Both the position numbers and the translations under genes were made by a program. From positions 62,001 to 126,000 of the forward strand of contig JAPJBO010000345.1 in assembly GCA_030068145.1 (NCBI GenBank): 64,000 bases of DNA. The letters are read 5' to 3'. The notes below the pieces were generated by a model. The model made no database searches. It saw only the letters and a program-made list of their open reading frames with translations, and was not told the origin of the DNA. The stretch comes from Diplonema papillatum. Taxonomy: Eukaryota; Euglenozoa; Diplonemea; Diplonemida; Diplonemidae. This document shows, piece by piece, positions 51,404 to 61,800 of this stretch; positions within the stretch are counted from its first letter, which is position 1, and each line of letters starts with the position of its first letter.

Positions 51404-52659
51404 GTCTTGCGTTTCTACTACAACACCCCAACAACTACACCCCTCCTTATAGACCGTGACCGTAGTAGTATTCTTGAAAACTGTGCGGTTCAGCGAAGCC
51501 GCCGAAAACACGGGCGCACGGGGGGAAATATAAGTTATATTTAGACAGAACACTGTCTCGCATGATTGATGCGAGGCAGTCAAATCAAAGCTTTTTCGAA
51601 AAAGATGTTCTAAAGACAAGAAATGCGAAAGGGGGGCAGGTCTTGGTGTTCCATTTGCGTAGGTCTCTTTTTTTTTCTCGCCCCCGGCAATAATCCTGGC
51701 CGTTATTGCCCTTATACGACCAGGCTCTTCCAAGCAACAGCTTCATCGGACGGTGGTCGATCCGAGAAGTGACAATCTTACTGAAAACCAAAACCATGGT
51801 CAGAAGACCTCCTTTCTGTGATCAATGAGAAGACCTGTGGTCCACATGCATCATCTTCGGGAACGTTGACGTGGCACAGGTTACCACGCATCCGATTCTC
51901 TGCATACGCTTTCTTGTGAAACGTCCCACGCATAATTTCTTCACACTGGCAACCCGAGGCAATTGAGCGAGTATGAAGGATGACAAACGCGGTAAACCTG
52001 TGTCAGTATCACTCCTACTATCGAGTTCGTCGCCGCGGTAAAATATTCAAGTTCGTGCTTGTGCGATCTGACCTATGTATGCCGCTAGCTCCATGTGCCC
52101 AACAGCACAAAAAAAAAGCGGAAAAACACGGAAACGTGCGGCCCCATGAGTGGGCGATTGCGTTAAGGACAGAAGCGTCAGCGCCGTGTTCGAAGGCGTA
52201 GTGGGAGCAACTGGAACAGGGCCCGAAAAAGGAGCACGTGCACACAATGCATCAGTCTACAGCCTGCGGCAAGTGAAGAGACTAAAAAGGTACGGATACA
52301 GCGCATCGAGAAGCTTTTGGAGCAAGGTTACTCATATACTGACTGCTCTTCTGGCTCGCGTTCAGGAGCCAACACAAGCCCTCATAAGGTTTGGGTTTCC
52401 TTTACGTTTCTGTTGCACTTGAAGCACGGTTCTCTTCATCTTCACTACAGGCAAAAAGTATGGTGTGGTACTCATTTTGCACGTGCAAGTGGCTCCTCAC
52501 GAACGAGGGCCCGAAAGAGTGAGAACCCCCCTGGAGGCTTGATTGTCGCTGTTCTCACGTTGCCCTGGTGCTGCCCAGATGCAAGGAAAAAGGCAACGCA
52601 TTGGTGCTGTGCTGCACTGTTCTCTGGTAGCGCAGGAAGAAAAAGGCTTGCATTCTCAC
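51404..52659. other. Intergenic, no gene recognised
   Basis: This holds the 5' flank of the Ser/His-rich gene and the 3' flank of the P450. Frames on both strands are short and without domains. Confidence 0.55.
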
Positions 52660-55074
52660 TCACTCACGACGGATCAACTTCATGATGAGCTCGTCGCAGT
52701 TGTTTTCGATGTTGCGGGCTCTCAGGGTGTACCCGATAGAGCTGCCGACTTTCTTGGACACCAACGCCGGCTCAAACCGAAGCAGGACGTGCGCCGCAAA
52801 GCACGCCGCAGCCTGCAACGCGACAACATCCCCTGGGCAAGCAACCAGCCCGGCATTGAAGACGGGAAGGCTAAACGAAGGCGTCGGGCGGTCGACCGCG
52901 AGCCACCTCTCCCTCGGTTTAAATTCGGGGGCGTCCATTCCAAACACAGGAACGGCACGACCCATGCTGTACACAGAAATCGTCACACGTGTGTGAGCTG
53001 GCACCGTCACCTTGTCGGGGAAAGTGTCATCTCGAGTTGCGTATCTTGTCAGGTTCGGAAAAGGAGGATGCAACCGCAGAGTTTCTCGAAGACACGCTCG
53101 GAGGAATGGACAGCGGCTAAGGATGTCTTCTGTGTCGTATTTGCAGGGGTTGTTCATCTTTTCGGTTTCGATCGCCTGTTCTTTGCACTCTGTTGCTTCG
53201 TCGGCAGCCGTATGTTCCGCGTCGAAAATAGCATCAAGCTCGTTGAGCAGTTCATGAAGCGCCTCTGCATTTCTCGGGAGAGCCAGCTCGTAGAACAACC
53301 ACGTCAATAGCGTCGCGGTGGCTTCAGAAGCCATGGAAAACATGTCGATGATCCCATGCTGCTGATGCAGGGTCATCTGCTGGCCGGCTTCAAGCCTGGC
53401 TGCGAGGCTCGACACTACACTTCGTGAGCTCCGTTCTTTGGTGTGCGACTCTTCGCCGCTGGTTTGTTCCGCAGTGGCACCCGCATTGCGAAGGCTCTTC
53501 ACGCCTCGTTTGCCCGGTTTTCGAGAGGCCGGAGCCTGCGAGTCGGTCTTCGTAGGCCCGCCCCCTGATTTGTCGGCACCCACTGGACGGGCTGGTGCCG
53601 TCGAGGTCTCTTCTGCGGTAGGTTGTGGGCTGGGCGATGGATCCGGCTGGCCACGGAATGTAGATCGCAAAAGCGCGTCAATTTGCGCAGAGCGCGCTAC
53701 GTCCCGTACGTATTCAGGGTGCCAGCGGGCAATGAGGTGCCGAGCATGGCAGTTGAGCGGGGAAGGCAGCAGTTCGCAAAGCTGGACGAGTTTCGATGCA
53801 TGCCGCCTGCGCCGTACACGGCCTGCGGATGCATCGCGGAGGAGCTGTACGAGAGGGGCAGGGGTGCCTGTGAGGCTACAGGTGCCGAAGTAAACTTCAG
53901 AAAAAGCGAACGAGATCGCATCTGAGAACTGCTGCTGTATATCCACCGTCGCACGTGCGGCCGCAGCTGTGTTGAAAGTTGCTTCTGGCGCCGACGCGTG
54001 CGGTATCGCACTCGCCTCCCCTGCGTCTTCTGTTGTCGACCTGCCATCGAGCCGTTCTTTCAACGTGCTCGCAGCACGCCTCGACTTGTCCTTAGGTTGC
54101 CCGGGTTTCTCGTTCTCCCCGTTCCGGTCGGTTCTTGCCGCATGAGGGTTGTTTCTACGCCTGGTACGGGTACTGGTACTGGCACTGGTACTGGGATCCA
54201 CCTCTGGCTGCCTTCCGCTGGCGCTCCCTGCTTCGCCGTGAACGGTCTCTGGACCACTTTTCCGGTCTGGGTGTGAATGCTGCCCGACTTCTTCGTTCTC
54301 GCTCGCGCCGGATCCGATCGGGCTTGCCCCCGTGGTGCAGGTTGAGTGAAGTGGCGCGTCGTTCGGCTTTTGCCTCTCGCTCGCACTTAGATCTGCCTTT
54401 GCGGTTTCTGGACCATGACTCTGCGCGTCGCGGTTGCCCGTAGTAGTGCAGTTTGTGCGAAGCGGCGAGTCTTCTGTCTGTTGAGCGCTACACGGAAACC
54501 GGCTGGTCGGCCGCGCGACGTAGGCGGCGGCCTTCGGCTTGTTGGGCAACGTGCGCGGCTTTTTGACGAGGCCCTCCAGCTTCGCGACCAGGCGCGCCGC
54601 GTGGGACTCAAAAACACGACGGCTGGATGACTGGAGCTCGGGTTCGGAGAGAACTGCACGGGTCACGGTTTGATCGAAGCCGGCGGCCTCGGTGTGGTCG
54701 CCTGGGGGTGAAGAGGTGTAGTTGCGGCAGTGGTCGAGGAGGACATGGCGGCAGATGGCTTCCGATGCGGTGATGACCTCGTTGCTTGAGCCAAAGGGGC
54801 CTGTAAAGATGGACGGCCCGATGAGCTTGTAGCAGAGCTGGTCGGTATTGCAATACGTGATGATGTTGCGGTGGTGCTGCGCGGGAGAAACCGAGTACCA
54901 GCACCCGATTTCACGTTGCGCCCCGAACGGAAACACTGCAAGTGGGCCATCGTACCAACGCAGCAACCGTCGTGCCCGCAGCTGCAGAAGGAACACGAAC
55001 GCGGCTTTGCATACCACACAAACGAGCAGCGCTGTAACGGCAAGGGCCGTCAATGATAGGAATTCGGTGTACAT
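52660..55074 (-). CDS. Cytochrome P450 with low-complexity insertions
   Basis: The single-exon frame has 804 residues from the ATG at 55074. A signal-anchor lies at about 8-32 (ALAVTALLVCVVCKAAFVFL), then a basic stop and WYDGP. The I-helix region is MASEATATLLTWLFYEL, the K-helix has ETLR (E about 664), a PERF-like KPRERW follows, and the heme loop is FNAGLVACPG with Cys about 746. The usual basic residue two before the heme Cys is Val. Family members are about 500 residues; the excess lies in two polar inserts (about 190-370 and 470-570), the first with a PVPVPVPVPVPG run from a TGGTAC microsatellite. It is most likely an ER-bound mono-oxygenase; a CYP86/CYP704-like fatty-acid hydroxylase is a loose guess from the K-helix context. 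Confidence 0.9.
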   Translation of the reverse strand: MYTEFLSLTALAVTALLVCVVCKAAFVFLLQLRARRLLRWYDGPLAVFPFGAQREIGCWYSVSPAQHHRNIITYCNTDQLCYKLIGPSIFTGPFGSSNEVITASEAICRHVLLDHCRNYTSSPPGDHTEAAGFDQTVTRAVLSEPELQSSSRRVFESHAARLVAKLEGLVKKPRTLPNKPKAAAYVARPTSRFPCSAQQTEDSPLRTNCTTTGNRDAQSHGPETAKADLSASERQKPNDAPLHSTCTTGASPIGSGASENEEVGQHSHPDRKSGPETVHGEAGSASGRQPEVDPSTSASTSTRTRRRNNPHAARTDRNGENEKPGQPKDKSRRAASTLKERLDGRSTTEDAGEASAIPHASAPEATFNTAAAARATVDIQQQFSDAISFAFSEVYFGTCSLTGTPAPLVQLLRDASAGRVRRRRHASKLVQLCELLPSPLNCHARHLIARWHPEYVRDVARSAQIDALLRSTFRGQPDPSPSPQPTAEETSTAPARPVGADKSGGGPTKTDSQAPASRKPGKRGVKSLRNAGATAEQTSGEESHTKERSSRSVVSSLAARLEAGQQMTLHQQHGIIDMFSMASEATATLLTWLFYELALPRNAEALHELLNELDAIFDAEHTAADEATECKEQAIETEKMNNPCKYDTEDILSRCPFLRACLRETLRLHPPFPNLTRYATRDDTFPDKVTVPAHTRVTISVYSMGRAVPVFGMDAPEFKPRERWLAVDRPTPSFSLPVFNAGLVACPGDVVALQAAACFAAHVLLRFEPALVSKKVGSSIGYTLRARNIENNCDELIMKLIRRE

Positions 55075-55887
55075 CTAAGACGGAAAGGAACACCTCTCGG
55101 CTCCCGCCAGACACAGAGACCGTTCCCCTTGGAATTCCTCTGAGCTCGCTCGGTTACTACAAACCCCCTCTGTACCTGCGTGTTTCTAGTACGATGCCGC
55201 GAGGCGGGGAAAAATCGAACACTTAGTTGGCGGCAAGCAGGATTTGGTTCCATACTTCTGCTAGTCAGTACCTTTTCGAAAGAGCCTGCCTGTGCCGCGT
55301 ACCAATAAGGCCAAAGGTTGTAAGCTCTTTCGCGAAACTCGGCCTGTTTACCTTCACACTTTTGTCAAAATAGACCTTACTTCCAGCTTGCGAAATATAT
55401 TCATGACATCCATGCCAGCTGCTTCACCACCATCGCGTCTCTCGCCAATTCGGTGACACACAGGAGAAGGTGGCTAACAAATATGGAGAGGGAGAGAGAG
55501 AGAGAGAGGGAGAGACAAGTTAGTAACATGGAAGAATCAACATCACAGAAGTCTGCGACTCTCCGCAAGTCTGTCACCTCATACGGTACGTTCAGGGGAG
55601 GGGACTGTGGTAAATGAAACTGCTGCACTCGGTAGCAAAGGCAACACCTTTGCCGAAGCGCACGGCGCAAATAAAAAGTGAACGTCAACGAGTGTCTTGC
55701 CGTGAATGCTGCTGAGGGCATTCACATGTCCGGCGAATTGTTTTTTGGGTTCCGGCAATTTCTATTATTATTATTATCTCTGTGCGTTAATGCACAAGGG
55801 CATCAGATAGGGTACTGCTGGCTGCCACATTTTTTCTGTCGGCATTTTAAGACAGCGGTTTGGCAGCTCAACTACCCCCTGTGGTGT
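55075..55887. other. Intergenic, (GA)n microsatellite
   Basis: This lies between the receptor gene stop and the P450 start, both on the minus strand, so it should hold the P450 promoter. A GAGAGGGAGAGAGAGAGAGA tract lies at 55482-55513. No other motif is clear. Confidence 0.6.
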
Positions 55888-58800
55888 TCACGTGTCGTTT
55901 CGGAGCATTTCGATGGTGCCGACGAGCCCAAAGAGAACAGCGGTACCTGACCGGATAAGCTTCCACGCGACTTTCACCAAGCTCAAGATCGGTCTCGTGA
56001 TGAAGACGTCAGTAGCAAGGGACACGCCGGTCACCTGCAACCACCCCTTTGTCTCCTCCGCACCGAATGAAACAGTTTGCAGAACAATCAAAACCAAACA
56101 CACAGCAAGATACCCAGCACACAAAAGGTACCCCCAAGCAACCCACCACAACGGGTAGTCTTCGATGTGGTGCCAGCGAATGAGGGTCAGGGCGAGGGTC
56201 GAAGGCCGCAGGCGGGAGTAGTTGTCCTGCGACAAAGAGAGCCGCTTGTCCACTGCGCTGCGGAGGATCGCGTGGTTCACGTCCGTAATGCAGCAGTCAC
56301 GCACGGAAACCAGCTCCGACTTGCGGGAGTCGACTGCAATCGAGCCGTTGACGAAGTGAAGACCGACAATAGCAACAGCCCAGCACTGATCCAGCTTCAG
56401 CAGCGTGCAGTTTGCGGCTTCGTCGCTCGTCAACCCCGAAAACCGGACTTTGCACGCCTTTTCGGGAGAACATTCATCGCTTCCTTCTGCCCACGATACC
56501 TGTCGGCTCACAACACTTGCTCGCTCGCGCAGAAATGGCACGCTGCCCTTGCGGCTCTCGTTGGTGCGCGTCTGGTCCTTCTCAAGCGGCGCTGGAAGGC
56601 CAATCTGTACCTGGCGCCCGGGTGCTTGAACTCCCTTTGGTTCTACTTCTTCTTCGTTGTCCAGGTCCACTGCTGCGAAGTCTGGCGACGGTTGGGCTAT
56701 GGATGCCGTCGAGTTCCCGGAAGCGTGAAGAGTTTCCTCTTGCTGATTTGGTGCGCTGGGAATGTCAGCTCCGGCTACTTCAATGCCAGCAAAGTCCTGT
56801 TGGGCACCTGGAGCCGCCTGGGCGCTAGGCGTCGAGGCTTGGAACTCGTGTTGGGATTCTTCTTTTGCTGTGCTGACAACGCCAGCTTCGTCCGCTTTGC
56901 TGTTGTCCAAAGCCTGTCCGCTGACCGGAGACGGTTGGACGGTGGTTTGGAACACGTGCGGCTCTTCTTCTTGCTGAGTTGCTTTGTCAGCAGGAGACGT
57001 TTCTAACGCGCGTTGTGGCTCTTCTTGAGGCGCTGCTTCGCTGGCTACGTCAACCTCAAATTCTGGTGCCGAACTGCCTTCCGAGTGCGTGCCGCCGGGT
57101 CGCCCCGTGCCATGTTCGTCGTAGTTGTCCCGAACGTCGTCTCTTTGTGTTGAAGACGCCGCCGGTCGATGGCCACCTGCGTCATCATCTGGTGTACCTG
57201 GTGCATCTTCTTCTCGGCAGGCCTCTGTGTCCAACGTGTGGTGCATGGTACGTTGCCCGTGGAGAGCACTGGCCGACGCCGACAGGTCGTCGACAATACG
57301 GACCGGGCTGGCCCTCCTGTCGTCGATTGCTTGAAGCCGCGCTTCTTGGTCGGCCAACGCCACGCAGTCGAAGGGTTCGCAGCCTGCCGGCACGGAGAAG
57401 GGGATCTTGAATGCCTCCACCGGCGGTTCGACGGGCAGCAGCCCTGCATAACGGTCATGTGCGACAATGATGACAGGAGCCTCCGGACGGCTGCGCGCGC
57501 GTTGGATCAAGGTCGGTGGGTATACGCCGGGTAGAAGGACGATGGTGGTGCCTTCCGACGCGAAAGCAACTGCGGTGTCCAACCCGATGAACGGGTTCAT
57601 CATGGATCCCGTGCCTCTGCAGCAGCCTAGGGAGGATTTACCCCGGCGCGTGAGGCTATTCAAAGGAGAGGAGTAGAAACCTTTGCGGTTCAGCGGGGAG
57701 CTGGCGAATAACACGTTCGCATGCTTTGCGATCGCGGTGTGAGCTGCGTCGTTGAGGCAGTGTGTCAACGTGAGATTTACCAACCGCGAGACAAAAGTGT
57801 TGGCAGTTACCTGATCGGCGTGCAGACCGACTACCTGACGGTCCCAAGGGGAGAGCCTGTCTAGCCTGCCGGTAGTAAGGTGTGTGAGCATGACTTCTCG
57901 CTTCGCTCTACCAGGCATCGTCATCACCGACGCCGGGAACAGTCGCTCCTGCTTGTCGCCAAAGCGAACGCGTACCCACACAGCATCTTCTGTAAACTCT
58001 CCCTGCTCTAACACTTGGGTCACGGATCCGTGCTGACCGATGTACGGTGCTTTTAGTTGGGTCCAGTCGTTTCCACACGCGCTGCGTACTGCTTCTGCAT
58101 CGGAGGACACAATCACACGGCAGCCGTTGGAAAACACGTGCGGGAGGACCTTCTCTGTCTCCTTCGCTTGCTCCGATGCGAATCGCTCGCAGAACTCGGC
58201 AGCGGACAGGCCTGCCAGCAACGCGTAGTGCCGCGCCATCAGCCGCCCGTACTCGATGCCTCTTGCTTGGCGCGTCTCGCCCAGCGGGTCCCCTTCTGCT
58301 GCGAGAGAGAACTCCGGCTCCTGTCGTAAAAGCCGTGCAGTGAGGAAGTCGACGTTCTTAAACCGGAACATCCGCACTGCTGCCTCGGCCGTCGGCTCCA
58401 ACTGCGAGCCGTTGCCCCCGTCCCGAGCTGTACATCCTGCTTTGTTGGTACGTCGTCTTCCGTGCAATTCACTTTTAGAGTCGTCGGATTCCAAAGTTCC
58501 TTTCGGATTTTGTATGTCGCGGGAAGTGTGGTTTAGTTAGGAGCCAGGCTGTTGCGGTGTTTCATTGCAAAGCACAAAGTCAAGTCAGCTTTGACGAGCG
58601 GTTTGCACGTGAACACCGCAACGGATCTCCATCAGGGTTCGCCCCTATCCAGGCATAGTTCACCATCTTTCGGGTTCCAACAAGTGTGCATTCCTCAGAT
58701 TGGGCTGTGCTGCACGCGTCACGACGATGCCGCCCCTTCCCGACGAGAGCTTCGAAGGTAAAATACAGATTCTCTGTTTCATCATTCCCTTCGACAGGAA

Positions 58801-61800
58801 CGGGAGCGAGAGGAGGGGAGCCCCTCCTCTGGTCAGTGGTCAGAAAGAAAGACCAAACCTGCTCTTTCGTCCCGGACGTCATCGTCGATGGCGCGTTTGA
58901 CGGCTGCCGCGCGCGACGCGTCCGCGGCGCCGTCGGAGCCCCACAGCGACTGCCGATCCGCGTTGGAATCCTCGTAGATTTCTTCCATCCAGCGCCACTC
59001 GCCTTCGCCGTCTGGTGAGCCGAAGGGACTGCTGGCGGCTTTGCGGCCTTCTGCCGGCCGCGCGCCGCATTCGACGCTCAGTGTCGCGTGCCGGAAGACG
59101 TGCGCAGCTCGCACCAGCGACCCGCTGCCAGCGCACGCTTTCGCCACTTCTTCCACGCCTTCCTTCCAGCGGAATACCCGGTGCTTCACCACAGCTGCCA
59201 GCTCAACGTCGCTGACATAAGGCACACCGCCAAGGAACACAGGGTCGATCGCATTGGTCAACCCATACACCACCTCGATATCCTGAGGCAGCACCTCCGC
59301 CGACGCCGCGTGCAGCCGTCGGAACTCGGAAGACGGAGCCCTCAAGTAGTACCTGCGTTGTGCAAATACGTAGCCGGTTTCATGCTAATACGGTACGCAT
59401 GCTTTGACATGATTGAGTCCATTTTCAGAAGCTGGAGTTAAAAGGATGTGCCCATAAGGGATAAGTGGGTGTGATACAGCAAAAACACGTGTACATGTAC
59501 ACTCAAAAACAGTGGGCGCACCAGAAGTACTTTTTGTTCCTGACCAGGAAGGGGCCACACTTCTTAGGCCCCCACCCACTTCACAATCGCTCCAGGGCGA
59601 GAACGTAGCGGTCAGTGTTCAGCCGAGCACGTGAAGTGGCTCCCGAGTCACAGTGCAGATGTGCTCGCAACGACTCACCACAGGCTCTGTTACGATGATG
59701 AATCTACGGGCACAACCCCTTAGTGGCAAGGGTTCGGGAAGAGAAGAATGGGAAAAAACAGTACTTGGCATAGTGTGCTGCCCACAACCGCCCGATGCGG
59801 TTGTCGGAGAGCATGCGTTCGACGGTTTCCCGGACGGTGAGACAGCTGGCGTCGACTGAATGAATGACGGTGAACAAGTCAGGGTTGTCGCCTAAAAGAG
59901 AAACTTGGAACAGGGTGGCGGCCAGTCGAAGCTGCGGACGGGACCCGCCATCGTGCGTCGGAAGCGCGTTGCGGCACGCGTAGAGACAGCGGTGGGCGGG
60001 GAGCCAGCGCGACCGCTTCGACTCGGCGACAAGAGCTTCGGCGAACAGGGTGTGGTAGTCGACTACTGGAATCCTGTGCGCGATGTTGGACCGGAGCACG
60101 ATGGCGGTCGCATCGTGGGCGGTTGCCGTACCCTGCTGCAACGAAAGCCGCTTCTGGTATTCAAGAGCGGTGAACACGCACTCGACGCGGGAAAAGGCGT
60201 GTTGCATGTCACGTGCCTCGAGCTCGATTGTGGCGTCTCGGCGGAGATCTTCGCCGCGTGCTATCAGCACCGCGAGTGTGATGGCGCAGTGCAAACGGCC
60301 GCCGGTGACTTCGTCGCGCAGCAACTGCTCTTTTTCCTCGGCCTGCATTCTGCCCAACACCGACCACCGGTCTGCTTCTCCCCCCGTCCCCGCCCCCTTG
60401 CCGCCGAGGCCCAACCGTTGCTTCAGCCTTTCTGTCACCTCCTCGAACAGAAGCTCGCTCTGCGTGTTCCCTTCGCTCCTCCGCAGCATTATTTTCCCCG
60501 CGGCACTCTGCTCCACGACCGCGTCTCGGGCCAACGGATTACGACTTGCCTTCCTCACCTCGCCAAACTCCCTCAAATCCTGTAGCCGGACATCATCCTC
60601 TTCTCCTCCGTTCCCATCGTCGCTGTACGCCTGCTCACCATCATCGGCGCCTTCAGCCTGGTTTTCCCCTCCGCTGGATGTTCTCCTTCCGCCGCGGAAG
60701 GACGTCGGGGCAGGACGTGGCACAGCAGCGGGCCGGGTGTGCTGGCCGCCATCACTCTGGCTCGCCGGTGCTGCGCTTTCCCTTGCTGCCAGTGGGGGCG
60801 TGTACAAGAAGAAATGCGAGAGTATTACGGCTGATGGGACCAGTACAGCTGCCGTTGACAAAGCCGCGTAGCCGTTGTTCGAGATGACTTGGATGAGCGA
60901 CGGGGACTCGTCGCCGTCAGCGCTCGGTTGCTGGTACCATATAGAGTTAACGAAGAGGGCTGCGCTTGCGAGGCTCCAAGCGACGAGCACTTTTTGGTGC
61001 GTTTCGAAGTTGGATGTCGCCGTGAACTGCTTGATGAGCGTCCGCAGCCACACGTGCGACTGCAGGCAGATGCGCGCCCAGAGCTTGAAAAGAGTCGACA
61101 ACCGAGTTCGGGACTCGATTTCGAGATCAACCAGCCAAGGAAGTTTGCAAGGCTGGACACCATCCGGCAGCGGCTCAACATTGTCAAGCTCGCTTGCTTG
61201 CTTCCCAGTAGGGAGAGTGTGCACGATCCGTGTTGACGAGAGTGTACGTGACATGCGGATGCAGTCGTGTATGACGGTCATGGCTACAGTAAGCAACGCG
61301 GTGGAAGCGAATGCTAACACAATGACTAACACGTCGCTCGACACGCGGGACAGATTCCCCAGGTCCAGATTCGGGAAGTTAGGCTCCGGCTTCAGGTCCC
61401 GTGCGTCGCCTACGGTGAAGTCCGTCGCGTGATCGCACTCGCACACCATCTTCCGCTGCCAATCTCCGCCAACGGTATTATCCTGCAGCACCTTCCCTCG
61501 TCGCCCCCTGAACACCAATTTCGACCCCCCCCCCTCGACACCTGTCTTGTCACCCAAGATACTGGACACCAGTGGACCTGCACTACGAGTGCACCACATG
61601 GGCGCTCCGTTGCGACGCGTGCCGCACTTGAACAGGACCCCGTCGAACACGAGACGACAGCCCAACGAGGACCAGGTCAGCTGTGCAGTGTCCCACCACA
61701 TGCACTTCACGGTGGTTTCATTCGAAACGACTGCCGTCAACGACTCGGTTGTGATGCGGAGCGGCCGCGTGAGATTTTGCACCGGCAGCAGCTGCTGGGA

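Noticed and set aside
58833-59345. Separate small gene between the receptor and the 55.9-58.5 kb frame
   Set aside because: Its frame begins without ATG at a clear splice acceptor and ends at a donor. It joins both neighbours in frame, so it is better read as an internal exon.
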